Assembly (NCBI GenBank): GCA_003290165.1
Contig: QNQO01000221.1
Span: 558,001-622,000, forward strand
Source of the DNA: Berberis thunbergii
Taxonomy: Eukaryota > Streptophyta > Magnoliopsida > Ranunculales > Berberidaceae
DNA: 64,000 nucleotides
Direction of reading: 5' to 3'
In this document: positions 1 through 12,800 of the stretch, in pieces
Position numbering within the stretch: position 1 is the stretch's first letter
Layout of the letters: every line of letters starts with the position of its first letter
Made by a program: the position numbers and the translations under genes
Notes under the pieces: generated by a model
What the model saw: the letters and a program-made list of their open reading frames with translations, nothing else
Told to the model about the DNA's origin: nothing
Database searches by the model: none

Positions 1-540
1 ACATTTGCATCTTTGTTTCCAAATTTCCCATAAAATGAACATAGGAGTAAGAAAAAATAACACACCTGTCTGCGAATTGCGTTCAGCTCTCTTGAACCAA
101 ATTACTAGCACCGTTGAGATTTCTGCTGGTCGCCGTATATGTACTTCAAAGATCCTGTCAAAGTGACTCCACACCTGCATCGCCAATTCTCCGTCTAGAA
201 AGAGATGAATCAAAGATTCTCGCTTTGGCGAGCTACAACAACGACATCTAGAGGCCAGGCTCAAACCACATCTGTATAATTCCCCATCCACTGGCACTCC
301 TCTACGGAGTAATTTCCAAACAAAGACTGATATTCTGGAAGGAATAATGTCGTGCCAAAGTTTTGGACTTAATGCATTGACCTTCCCATGTTTCCGTAAC
401 AGTTCATAGGCCGACTGAAGGGAAAAGAACTCATTCAGATTTGGAACCCACACACATGTGTCCTCCTCATGAGCCTCACCACGTAATCTATCTACAAAAA
501 GACCACGCGCCAAGCTTCTGAGATCTGGGTGGACCAAATC
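1..540 (-). pseudogene. LINE ORF2 remnant with zf-RVT zinc-binding region
   Basis: Read on the minus strand, this stretch gives a degenerate protein with the features of the zinc-binding region (zf-RVT) downstream of reverse transcriptase in plant L1-type LINEs. These include a ...VFVWKLLRRGVPVDGEL-like segment and a cysteine-rich C-R-C-C-S-S-P-K-R-E-S-L-I-H-L-F segment. Stops and frame changes break it, and it runs off the left edge of the window. This is a family call from pattern recognition; the exact LINE clade is not resolved. No TSD or poly(A) tail can be assigned because only part of the element is present. Confidence 0.6.
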
Positions 541-3500
541 AAAAAAAAAGTATGATACATTTACCATCATGGGTGGTATCCTAAACTACTTTCTTTGTCG
601 TATGGGTGTGTCAATTTTGGAGGAACGATATTGGAGAAATTGTGTATAAATATAGAAAATGATTGAGAGATTGAGAATTTCTAAGATTACAATGTCTTTT
701 TAATTGCTTCAAAGCAAAAATTATAAGAGGTTCAAAGAATAGCTATAAATTTCTTGTATCTCTGTCTTAGATGGCTGACAACATCAACATTGTGATTTTT
801 GTGTTAGTAGTCAATGGAAGAAGAAAACTCCCACTGGAGCTAACTTTAAATTGAGTACGCTTGAGCATGGTTTTGTATGTTTTGACTACATTGTCTAATG
901 CAAGACTGTGTTAAATATTTTTGTACAGTGAGGACAAGGGCACTGCATATCACCAATATGGAGTGTGAAAGAAAATTCATTATGGTTTTAGATGTGTGCA
1001 GAACCCAAAACGTATTTGAATTTTAGCATGAAAAATTGAATCTTAGTTTTAATAGTTGGACGTATTCCCTTGTTTATCATCAAAATTTAATAGTTGGACA
1101 TATTCCTTTGTTTATCATCAAAATGTCATTATTAGTTTGGATATGATATTGAAATTTAATGTTAAAGTTTTACCTGTAATTTGTCTTTTAACTTCTATAG
1201 TTTATCAAACTACATTGATATTTTGGATGGCCTGCTTGAATATACTATGTTGCAGTTCTCTTGTCAAAAAATTATTTTGAAATCTGACAGCTTATTTTCA
1301 AATATTACACTGACTTTGGTGATTTCATTGAGTGAGATTATGGGGCTCTTTGCAAATATCTTCTATTTTTCTTAATGAATCAATACACGTCTTCTCCCCA
1401 TTTGCTTTTAATTCCTTTAATACCATCTTAAGATCTATTTTGGCAAGCTAAATGGACTTTATGCAACTTTTAATTATTGACGTACTTTGTTAATTGTTCC
1501 CCATTCCCATCATCTTCTGATAATTGTTGTTGTACTAGCCGTGGACACACAAAATGTTAGACATACTATCTCTGTCTTGTCCATATTCTTGTTAATTTTG
1601 ATATATTGTCCCTTGTTCATTTTTTAAGCCTTTGTGTTTGAATAATGAAGTGGGTACTAATATTTCCTGATTTGATTTAGTCAGTGACTTGAAATTATTG
1701 TTTAAGCTGAAGGATATAAATTAAATTCTATTTTTTGTGCATTTAATAGAAATGGTATAAATTATAGAGGCGCTCATACAAATTTCAGTCATTCTAATAA
1801 ACTGTGACTTGGAATAGGTATTTGTGTGTTTAGTTTGTGATTATACTTACAAATCAAATTCTTGCTTTTATAATTGTGAATCTAAGCTTATTATGAATAG
1901 TTTTGTTAATAACCATTATGATTTCTTAATTTTGGTAAGCAAATTTTTGTTTTTTACACACCAACAATATATATATATTTCAAATTGACAAAGGTTGATC
2001 TTAAAAAGTAGGTGAACATCACCTATTTTTTTGGTGTATTTTATTTTATTTTATTTTGTTTATCTTTGCTATAATGTTGATTTGAAATGTCAATAACATG
2101 TCTTATGGATGAAATGGTTTGAGGAATGCAAATTATGAGCCAATTTGAAGGGGATAAAATTTTATACTTAACCTTGAACGGGTGGTCACATGAGCAACAA
2201 ACACATCCATGCACACAATAAAAGAGAAGTTGCACTCTCTTTGACTTTTCCCCTGATCCTCAAGAACATTCTAGTACTCCACCATATCACGTGAGACATT
2301 CCTCGTTTAGAGACTTAGTTTTCCCTATTGGAGAGCATGTTTTGTGCGCCTATATATATATATATACATATGCCAATAATGTACACAGGGGCCTTGCCAG
2401 TCTGGGCAAATCTCAAACCACCATGTTGGAGTAAGGTATGCTTAAATTTATAAAGAATGAAACTAGAAAATAAACCAAGTACAACATGGTTAAAGTATCT
2501 AAACACCATTTACCAACTAAAGACATGAAAACATGATAATACAAGTCTCTATTATTTCCAATATAAACTTTACTATGCCTTCCAATATCCTCATTATGGT
2601 CAGCCTAACATGATATCATAAACTCACGGGTAACATGCATTATGCACCAATGAGGCCACTTTCTCTGATCCTCAAGTATCCAAATGAACAAACAAGTGTA
2701 GCACCACAGAATAAGACCACAAAGTGCATTCCAATCAAACCTAGGAGAGATTCTTATAAACAATGACCTATATAGATAGGAAGAACATCTGACTGTATAT
2801 CATGCGAGGTATGCCTCGTACAATGACTTAGTTATTTTGGAAACTCACCGAGAACACCCCATCATACCAAGCAGAAACATACTTCATATGGTGGCTTAGT
2901 TTTCCACGTAAGAGGAAAGGCTTCGCACCAAATCTTAAGCTCTATAGAAAAATCAGGCCAGTTAGTGTGTCATTCCTCAATAGGCAAGTCATAAACTTAT
3001 CGATCAGAGTAGGATATACTTAAATTATAAACTATGAAATTACCTATTGACCTGTCCAAATTGCTAATATGCACATAATCACGAGGTTGCAATACAACTA
3101 ACACAACAAGATTTCATCTATGCAAGTAACTAGATACACACTCAAATTCAATAACATCAACTAAACAAACCTAAAAATAAGCCAAACAAAAGGGAAATTG
3201 CTCTTTTAGGCAAGTTTGGTTGACCATTGACCAAATGTGCATTTTCATCTAGATTCAACAACATGTTCTTCATTTGAATTGATGCCTAACTTTTCCAAAC
3301 CACTACAAAGCCAAAGAAATACAATAGATTCAAGGTGTAATCTCCATGAGAGCAAGACTTCGCAACAAAGGATAAAATTATGACTTTTAATGTAAACAAT
3401 CATGTCAACTAACATTGAAGTCTAAAACTACCCTAAGCCCCTTGTAATTGATACATCATACCTTGCTTCCTAATTAGTTAGTTCATAGTAAACAGAGCAA
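541..3500. other. AT-rich intergenic region without recognisable gene
   Basis: Only short AT-rich open frames occur on either strand, and none shows a recognisable domain or a plausible exon chain. A short TA microsatellite lies near 2350-2370. No RNA gene was recognised. Confidence 0.6.
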
Positions 3501-3514
3501 TCACATGAAAATCA

Positions 3515-4470
3515 CAGATCCCCAAATCCGCCCCGAATATCTGTTTAAACAAATTTTCAAAAACCTTCCCTGCCCCAAACGGATTGGCGGATATCCGCCC
3601 TGCCCCAGATATCCGTTTAAAAACAGAAAAAATTTCTCAACTAAATCGACCTAATTTGAAAACTGAGATCCAGTGGTACAAAAAATATCCTCAAGAAGAA
3701 CAACTTGAAACCCATAAACCCAATCTGAAGAATAACACCCAGACACCAAGAATGATTTGAGTCATTGAAGCCAAGAACGATGTAGTATTGGTGACCTCTT
3801 CATTAACGACATCGTTAAGGTCATATGAAAGAGGAACGCCAGAGATCAAGGCGTCGAGTTCTCGAAGGACCTTCTTTCGATGTGCCTGCTCAGCAGAACA
3901 AGGGGGTTCGTTTTGATGCCTTTTCTTCGCCTCTTTTGTAGTAAAGATTTCCCCAGCCAAGAAGAGAAGCAGTCGTCTCGTGATCTAGTAAGGATTGCTG
4001 GAGATGGTGTAGATCCATCTCTCAAGTGTGCCTTCGATTAGGGTTTGGAGGGTTTTTTGGTTTAAGAATGAGGGTTTCTTCGATTAGAGCCATGTGATTG
4101 AAGAGATGGTAGCAGTAAGCAGTGGTATTGTTGCGGTTGAGAAAAAAGGGTCAGTGAGAGTGGTGGATGGAGATGGTGGCCATCCAAAGAACTGAGGAGG
4201 GTGGTGGTCTGATTTGGCGCAGAGGAAGAAGAGAAGTCTTTAGAGGCAAGGGAGAAAGTGGCTTGAGTTAGAGAATGGGTAGGGTTAGGATTTTTTTCCT
4301 TTTTAAGGGATAATGGTATTTCAGTAAATCTATACATAAACGGATATCTGCGGGGCGGATATGGCCAAATCTGTAACCACCTCGAATATTTGACGGATGT
4401 TGTTTGGATATCTGTATCCGCCTCGAAATCCGTTTAGGCAAATTCAAAATCCACCCCATTGCCATCCCTA
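3515..4470. mobile_element. Probable TIR element with long subterminal CGGATATCCG-type inverted repeats
   Basis: Both ends are rich in the same inverted motifs. The left end has CCGCCCCGAATATCTG and GGATATCCGCCC (3525-3625); the right end has the reverse-oriented CGGATATCTGCGGGGCGG (about 4340) and ATATCTGTATCCGCC. The right terminus, ending CCCATTGCCATCCCT, resembles a common plant MITE/MULE end; the left terminus looks eroded. The interior has an unrecognised minus-strand open frame of 89 codons (3691-3960, beginning MAGEIFTTKEAKKRH) that could be a captured fragment. No clear target duplication was found. Confidence 0.4.
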
Positions 4471-6736
4471 GATGTAGTGCTTAAGAAGGGATCGATGATC
4501 AGATAAATGAAGTAGATATAAGAGATTGTAGAAATATACATGAGAAAGAAAAGAAAGACAAATATGGATTTAATTAAGAAACCAAAACCACTTATGTTTA
4601 GTGACAGTGGTTACCATCCTCATATACGACTACGGGTTTTATAATCAAAGTGTACTCAAACTATTATTTGCTTTCTTTAAATATATATAAAGCCAATACC
4701 CTTAGAGTACCTCACTTTTTAGACAATTCAGTCCCTGATTTATTCCAAAATAATGTAGTATGTTTTAAGATTTTTTTTCAATATATTCAAACTTTAACAA
4801 ATTTTATTGTTGACTATACATTCAATAACTACCCACTATCAATTATTATTATTTATTTTTTAATTTTTATGATAGCAAAATAAGATTTATGTTCATTTTG
4901 TTCATAAAAAGAACTATGTCATTTTGATTAAATATAAGCCTATCTATTCTTTCAAAACTCCATATTTGATTTATGAAACTGTAAAAAGTCTCCATTTACG
5001 ATTTTATAAACTATAGAAGAATTGTGTGGGCTATAAATTACATGTTGAAGAAACAATAATCAAACATTGTTTAATTAAGATGTAAAATGAAAATAAAAAT
5101 TAAAATGTATATCTAGAACTTTATTCGAACCTATTTCGATTGCCTGACTGTATATACTATGTTTTTACAATATTTCCCACTATATTAGGGTTGACTGTGT
5201 TGGTCGAGGAATCTTTCTATCGAAACTCCGGATAGGATGAACCTATATACGTACACATTTGTACCGAAATAGCAAAAATTATGGTAACTTTAAGAATGAT
5301 TTGAGAGTTGATAATGCTAAAGTGTACATGTTCCATATATTTATAAGATTTATGTAAGACTTTACGATATATTTTAACAATTCATTTGTCATTGTCATCA
5401 TCATATTACCTGATGAATTTTTATTTCTAATGTAACATATTTTAACACGAGTCTCACACGTCTGAGTTACCTTGTACTTTAGAAAACCAACTTTGATCGA
5501 TTACTTCATAGATGTTAGCGGAAGAAAACAATTCAAACAAAATAGATTAATATAGTTGCGAAATACATATATACTATTTGCAAGCCTCATCCCTATACTA
5601 TTTTTTAAAATGTCATAGGTTATTTATATTTTTCATGTGCAACGCACATATAGGTTTACTAATATATAATCTTTGAAGTATATTAATAGTGATTTTTCCT
5701 GTTTCCTTTTCAACTTTACAAATCCCAGTATTCACCGTTATCTTCTAAACTTTATAATGAGAGTTGGGCATAGGAACAATGTTTTTGTGTGTTCTCCACC
5801 TGATTTTCGGGTTGTCCAAAATGTATCCTAATTCTATCATATTTACAACAAAAATCAATAAGTAGTTGAACAGTGGCCGGGGGTATTTTCGTCATTTTAA
5901 ATGAAAAACTATTAAACATATGTACCATATTACCCTTCCAAATTCATATTATATACAATAAAAAATCCTTCATTCTCTAATATTGTTAATTATACCCAAG
6001 CCCCTAACAAAATTTATTTGAAACCCCTAATTATTTATAAACTATGCTCAGACGCGAACTAGAAAACTAGTGAACTAATAGAAAGGCAAAAAAGTGAACA
6101 AACACCTTTTTTCGGATCTTTCTATTTACGCATTTTTTTATTTATTTGAATTGTGTTTACATGATTAGCCGTTCACTCAGAATACTATTTTTGGGGCCTG
6201 TTTTGCGAACCGCACGGAGCGTACCCAAGTTGTAGGCCCTTATGTTTAGAAGTTCAATAATAATTTTTATTTCACATTCCTAAATCATGTTATATACATT
6301 TAAACTCAATTCTTTAAAAATTTATTAATTATACCTAAGGTCCTAACATAATATATTTAAAACTTTCCAATTATCTATAAATTATAAAAAGGCCTTAAAA
6401 AATCTAATTTTCGATTTTCAATCAAAGCCAGCCCCTGTAAATATTTATTAATTACACTTAAGTCCCTAATATAATTTATTTCAAGCCCTCAAATTATTTA
6501 TAAATTATAAAAAAGTTTTACATCTAACATTTTGATTTTTCATTTTGCCCTCCATATTTCATATTTTTACAATCAAAGCTAGCCCATTTTAAACATTGAT
6601 TAATGAACCATAAAAGGTGTAAATTTTCAACTTGATTTTTATTTTTCAATTTTGCCCTTGCCCAAATAAAACAATAGCCATCATATCCCCATCTTCTCCC
6701 TCTTCGTTATCATCTGCTTTTCTACAATCGGTGGTA
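4471..6736. other. Gene-free AT-rich region with diverged internal repeats
   Basis: No supported gene. Between about 5930 and 6600 a phrase similar to TAATTATACCCAAGCCCCTAA, followed by TTATTT-AAA-CCC-AATTATTTATAAA, recurs about three times (near 5990, 6330 and 6450). This indicates an old, diverged tandem duplication. Confidence 0.5.
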
Positions 6737-7078
6737 GGGGTAGGCACGATCCGGATCGGTTCCAAATTTTGAGGAACCTAACTCAAACCGTTTAAATTTA
6801 ACGGATCTGGTCCGGTTCGGAATCCCTCATTTTGAACATTGGAACCGAACCTAACTCGAATCGTTTGAAATGGTCAGGTTCCACGGTTTCGAACGATTCC
6901 TCAAAACAAACAACACCACCACCAAGGAAATCATGACTTGATCTTTTTCTTCTACTACTACACAATTTACTGATCGCATCACCGCCATTTAAACAACAAA
7001 AATACTAAACAATCACATTAATCTAATTCCCAACTACACAATCGAAAAATAGACCCTTAATTCCAAAACCCATTAATT

Positions 7079-7392
7079 TTTTTTTTTTTTTTTTGTAAAA
7101 TCAGACCTCAAATTCACAAATGAGCATGTTGGGGATTCCTTTGTTGATAGGGAACTTCTACCGGTTCCAGGGCAAACAAGGGCACCCTTTTCGAGATAGA
7201 GTTTGAGGAGAGCATGGTGAAACTTTTGGAGGAACTCAACAATCTCAACTGATTCGAGCATGGATTAATTGATTTCTTGGAGTAGGTCTGAGTATCCCAT
7301 GGACCGAGTTGAATCAACCAAGGCTTTCCATTCGATTTTTGCAAACATGTACTTGATGAAGTCAAGATTGAAGTTCAACCACCATAGATGTA
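7079..7392 (-). pseudogene. TRM112-like pseudogene (multifunctional methyltransferase subunit), fragment
   Basis: The minus strand encodes a segment closely matching the conserved C-terminal part of TRM112, a small zinc-binding protein that activates several tRNA, rRNA and protein methyltransferases. Visible matches are NFNLDFIKYMFAKIEWKALV, then STRSMGYSDL, then FLQKFHHALLKLYLEKGALV with CPGTGR. A TAA stop follows QEIN. A 1-base frame change after TGR moves the conserved F-P-I-N-K-G-I-P-N-M-L into another frame. The N-terminus is missing or frame-shifted. On the coding strand a run of about 17 A (7079-7095) follows the last codon within about 10 bases, suggesting but not proving a retroposed copy. 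It lies among short transposons. The identity is from memory of the family. Confidence 0.7.
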
Positions 7393-7559
7393 GCAAGCGA
7401 ATGTCGACGGATACAAGGCACCGTTGCTGGCGAGGGAAGGGAATTGGCGGCTGGTAGTGAAGATGAAGTTAGAAATCGACGATGGGAAAAGTAGCACGAA
7501 CAGGAAGGCGGCGGAGAACAGAGTGAAGAGATATAAAAGGTGGGGTCAGAGTGATTATT

Positions 7560-8246
7560 AGGGGTGGGTACAAGATGTGATGGGATAGGGATCTTGAGAT
7601 GAACGTCATCCTTATCCCAACCCATTTGTTCGAGATCGAGACGAGATATACCTCGTCCCATCCCAAACGGGTTTGGGATGGGACGTGATGAGCATGTACA
7701 CAATTTTTGATTGAAAATTTAACTTGCAAGATTGAAAATTTTGGATTTACCAAACACACAACTATATAACTTTGAGCCGTTGATTATTATTTTCCCATTT
7801 CATTAGCTTTTACTCCATTTTTTTAGAACCATTATTGAAGCTAACCATCTTTTTTAATACATTACTAACTAAAATGATCAATGGATTTGTCATTTTAAAA
7901 ACTACGAGAAGCACACACTGTTGTTGTCAAGAGTTAGAAAGAGGAAAAAAAGGGAAATGGTTTAAGTTAGATTCATTATTTAGGTGAGTCGCATGGAAAC
8001 TTGTGAGAATAAAATAGCCATGTCAATAAATTAAACAATAACATGTCAACAATAGTTTAATATTACATAATATTAAAAAAAAATGGTTCGGGATAGAACA
8101 GAATGGGCGAAATTGAAAATCTTCATTCCGATCCTATACCACTCTAGATCGGGACGAGACGAGATCGGGATAGGATCGATCAATCCCAATAGGACTCGAA
8201 AAAAGTCGGGATGGAATCGGGATCGCGAGATGGGTTGTCCACCCCT
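7560..8246. mobile_element. MULE-like non-autonomous TIR element (687 bp) with 10-bp target duplication
   Basis: The element starts AGGGGTGGG and ends CCACCCCT, giving 8-bp terminal inverted repeats. It is flanked by near-identical direct repeats: AGTGATTATT at 7550-7559 and AGTGATTGTT at 8247-8256. The subterminal regions carry further inverted words such as ATCCCATCCC/GGGATAGG and CGAGACGAG. A TSD of 9-10 bp fits the Mutator-like superfamily. No transposase is encoded. Short open frames inside it have no recognisable domain. Confidence 0.7.
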
Positions 8247-8682
8247 AGTGATTGTTGTCGAAGAATTGGTGATGGATCTGTTGTCGATATGGTTGTTTGA
8301 TCTAGGGTTTGGAAGTGGTGGTGGTGGTCAGCCATGGAAAGTGACATGAGCAAGGTTGATCGATGGAGTGGAGTGGGTGGTTGTTGAGGAGGTCATGTGA
8401 AGGTTAGGGTTTTGGGAATTTGGTAAATCGAAAAGCTCATTTATTTGATAATGAGAGGAACTTGTTTTCTTAATAGTTGAATAACGGCTTGGACTCGCTC
8501 TTTATCCTTGTTGTCTCTTCGCCATTTGAGGAAATACCATAAGATGTTGTCTCTCTGTCGCCGTTGATCTCTCTTCGCCATTGTTGTTGTCTCTCTGTTG
8601 CTGTTGAATAAACACCTTGTTTATTCTTCACGCAACCATTTAAACTTCCCAACAAAAACAGAGATTGTTTGATAGATGTTTT

Positions 8683-9046
8683 TAGGGTTGAACAAAAAAT
8701 CGACCAAACCGATCAAATTGAACTCAAACCGAACCGATCAGTTCGGTTTTGATTTTAAAGAATTCAAAATCGAAATGGTTTTCGGTTTGTATGTGATTTT
8801 AACCAACAAAATCGAACCGACCGAATATATATAATAAATAATATATATTTTACATGAAAATATTATAATAAGTTTAAAATAGTCGGTCGGTTCGGTTTTA
8901 TTTCGGTTTTAGTCAGTTTGGTTCGGTTACGATTTGCATAAATTAGAATCGATTCGGTATCGGTTTGGAATTTTTGAAACCGATCAAAGTCGATTCGGTT
9001 CACGGTTTAGGTGAAAAACTGAACCATCGGTTTGGTTATCAACCCT
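8683..9046. mobile_element. MITE (about 364 bp) with AGGGTTGA inverted ends and AGATGTTTT duplication
   Basis: AGGGTTGA at 8684 is matched by TCAACCCT ending at 9046. The flanks repeat AGATGTTTT (8674-8682 and 9047-9055). The interior is made of repeated GGTTCGGTTT / AAACCGAACC words in both orientations around an AT-rich core near 8830, so the element can fold on itself. The 9-bp TSD suggests a MULE-like origin. There is no coding capacity. Confidence 0.7.
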
Positions 9047-9055
9047 AGATGTTTT

Positions 9056-9677
9056 AAAAATAATAAAACTTTGTATTCAAATGGGTTGGAGCCGAACTGT
9101 CTAAATACAAAGTTTTGGAATCGGAATCGATCCGTTTTACTACGGATCCGGACCGTTTCCTAATTTTCATATTAAAATCCGGACGTTTTGCTCCAAATAG
9201 TCTAGTTCGGTTTGGATTCGCAGTTCTTCAATCCGTTTGCCCACCCTTAGCCATTGACCCTTTTATTCCTCCATGCCTTCCTATTTATCTGTTTCACAAC
9301 CACCTCACCCACTTCTTCCCCTCTCCGTAATCTTCACCTCTACCATTTACACGCACGTAGTGCGCTTCCACGCCCTAGCAAGTTATAACAGCTTAATGTT
9401 CCATAGTCTTAAAAATGGTAATAACTAGTGACGCAAAAGTGAAAATAAAAAAAAAAAAATAAAAAAAAAGAAAAAGAAAAAATTGGTTTAGATGTGGTGG
9501 TCTGGTGGAAGACAATCATCTTTGCAGTTGTAGATAACCACGCAGAGGGTGCGTAGCTGCAGATTCATTACTTGGCCTCTCACTGAAACTCGTACTCTCC
9601 CACCCTGTTAAACCCTAACCATCATTTTCATCTCTTCTTCACTCCATCCGCCACTGCAACTGCGTTTTCTTCTTCAG
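9056..9677 (+). promoter_or_regulatory. Upstream region and 5' leader of the U5 GTPase gene
   Basis: 9060-9255 is a short repeat-like segment ending GCCCACCCTTA that resembles the neighbouring TIR elements. An A-rich tract follows (9445-9481). A CT-rich leader-like region at 9600-9677 precedes a good donor (TCTTCAG then GTACTC at 9678). The promoter itself cannot be pinned down. An intron in the 5' UTR is inferred from 9678 to the TTGCAG acceptor at 9852, leaving a 20-base leader before the ATG at 9873. Confidence 0.5.
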
Positions 9678-9872
9678 GTACTCTTTCCTTCCTTGTTCTT
9701 CGTTCTACTTTTTCTTTTTATTTTGCTTCGATTTCCGATCTTGAAAAACCCTAGATAGGTAATCGACTGTGTACAAACACCCCCCTTGTAGTTTTGACTT
9801 ATTTTTGAATTACCTGTAAATAATTAGATCAAATCTCGGTCATTTGTTGCAGATTGATTGAAAACTTTTACC

Positions 9873-12800
9873 ATGGATGATAGTTTGTACGATGAGTTTG
9901 GGAATTACATTGGGCCAGACATCGAGTCAGATGCAGAGAGTGATGGCGAAGACGAAGCTGAAGATCTAGACAAGCCTGAGGAAGACGGGCGAGCTTCGGA
10001 TGATGAGGATGCCGCAGCCGGAGCTTCAAATGGATGGATTACGGGTTCGAACGACGTCGACATGGATAACCAGATTGTTCTTGCTGAGGACAAGAAATAC
10101 TATCCCACTGCTGAGGAAGTCTATGGGGAGGATGTGGAAACACTGGTTATGGATGAAGACGAGCAACCCCTTGAACAGCCCATTATTAAGCCTGTTAGGA
10201 ATTTGAAGTTTGAGCTCGGGGTGAAGGACTCGTCTACTTACGTGTCGACCCAGTTTCTGTTGGGACTCATGTCGAACCCGACATTGGTTCGTAATGTGGC
10301 TCTCGTGGGGCATCTTCAGCATGGGAAGACGGTGTTTATGGACATGTTGGTGGAGCAGACACATCATATTTCGACATTTGATTCAAATAGTGAGAAGCAT
10401 ATGAGGTATACTGATACGAGGATTGATGAGCAGGAGAGGAGGATTTCGATTAAGGCAATGCCCATGTCACTCGTGCTTGAGGATAGCAATGCGAAGTCAT
10501 ACTTGTGTAATATTATGGATACTCCTGGACATGTCAATTTCTCTGATGAGATGACTGCCGCTCTAAGGCTTGCTGATGGGGCTGTTTTGATTGTTGATGC
10601 CGCGGAAGGAGTGATGGTATGTTTCTACTTATACACAAATGTCAAGGGCACCACTGCCACTATTCTAAATATTGATTGTTATCATATTTCTTATAGGCTT
10701 TTCCTTTTCTGTTGTGATTGTCGTTGTTCTAGCGCACACACATATGTAAGCATATTCAACTTTATTCATTTTTTTTTACTTCAAAATTTTCGTTAATTAT
10801 AGAATAGTACCGTAGGTTTCAGTTGATTCAGTAATTCGAAATAGAGACGCTGCAAAATCTTTAAAGAAAAAGCTGGTTAAAGCCAGTGCTACTGATCCCT
10901 TGATTCTTCAAACTGAAAATTTTCTTTGGCGGTGAGCATTCCAGGTAACCCAAGGTGCCTTAGTGCTATATTATAGTTGTTCTCTTTGCGCCCTTGGGCT
11001 TTAGCGAGGTTTGCTCTTATTTTCATATGGTTTATCTTTTTAACCATCAGTATTCTGGCGATTAGCTGCTGAGGCACAAGGATTATATTTGAACTGGGAT
11101 TCAAAGGAAACTTGGGAGTTTATTACTAGGACCGTATCTCCCATTTGTTTACATACGGAATCGCAGGATCAAAATCTATCTTAGAAATCTTTTTTATTTG
11201 GCTTTCCAAGACTGAGAATGGGGAGCTTTGATTCTGATGCAGTTTCTTAAGCATTGTATACCTTGCACGTTTATTTTGTCACTACCAAGATAAGGAGATG
11301 AAGAAATTTTTTGGTTCAGTGTGTTTCCTGATCTATTTAAAGGGTTGTTGCCAATGTGACGAGGTTAAGGTCAGTAATACCTGATTAATTATATCAAAAC
11401 AAGTAGCACATGTCTTGAATATTAGATACCAGATGGAGTTCAAATGGAGAACATATATATTGAGTGACATCAACATTTAAGGCTTATACTCTCTATGAAG
11501 GCTTTTGACCATGTTATGTAATACTTTATGGATTGCATCCTTAATCAAATGCATTTGTTTGTATTAGGAAAGCTATATTAACTGTGATCATTCTCTTCCT
11601 TTTCTGTGTTGGTATATGGCCCTCGAGGGTTTGACATGGATGGCTATGTTGGTAAATTGCCTTTGAGTTTAACAAGGATGGATGAAACATATTGGTGGTG
11701 GGGAATCAGGTCTTCATTTACATAAAGAGGAATATAGTATTACCATTTGATGCAAACTATTGGGTAGATATTCTCGGGATGCAATTATAGATCTATCCCC
11801 AAGGAAACTAATAGGGTGAAAAAAGAATATTTTTCCAGAAACTGGTGTTATTTTTGAGAAGTAAACTGTGTTTAAGAAAGGAAAAGGACCCCAAGCACTA
11901 TTCAATACCGATAGTTAAAGGGGAATAACTAGATTAGAGAAATATATCCATTTGAGACATGGATAGATAGAACTCCAATGCTAAATAAGAGCAAGAATAT
12001 CCGACAACAACTTTCTACTATTGGGATCATTTTAAAAATTGCCTGCTTTTTCTACCATAACCCCCAACAAATTGATGCTTTGTGGCATTACCAGACCCTC
12101 CTAGAGAAAACTTCTTCTAGACATTGCCTCATGGGAGAGTGAATCCATCTCCCATTTATTCCTCAAGTGTACTTCCACCAAATTGTGACAACTGATAACT
12201 TGAAGTTGAGATGGAACCACCAACCATGATGTTATCTCTCACCTTGAGGGAGATAGTTTTGGGAAGGACTCTTACTCGTGGTGTTCTGAGTTCTTTGAAC
12301 GAAGATAAACAAGTCTGATTTTTAGGAGAAGAAACTTCAAGCCCCCACCTTTTATAATATGAATAATGTCATGATTTAGCAATGGAAAAAGATTTGGGGC
12401 AAAATCAAAGATAGAGACATCTTATACTCAATTAAATTAGGAGATTGATTCTTAGGAGTTCCTTTTTGTAATCCCTTTTATGGGGCATTTCTTTACCTGA
12501 ATCTTGTATTCCCTTCCTTTTTCTCCCTTTTCCATAGTTTTTGTAGTCTTATCATTGAGCTTCTTGTTCATTTGAAATTCTACAGTTTTCTTTATATGAC
12601 AATTGTTGGTTTGATTGATAATAAAAAATAATCTAGGAGCACCTTTTTGAAAGTCAACACTTTGAGAGTTGAGAGCTTCAACCACATTTAAATGGAGGAT
12701 TACGTCCATCTGATACCCAAGAAAAATTTCTAAATCTCTCGCATGAGAGATAACAATGAAGAAAAATATAGTTGAAATCTTTTCAATCCCTCCATGCAAA

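Noticed and set aside
1056..1375. Two plus-strand open frames of 64-74 codons.
   Set aside because: AT-rich, hydrophobic by composition, overlapping each other, and without a domain or neighbouring exons.
10617..10796. Read-through of U5 GTPase exon 1 to a stop at 10796.
   Set aside because: The family sequence continues exactly at 14191 after a GTATGT donor at 10617; the read-through peptide is intronic.
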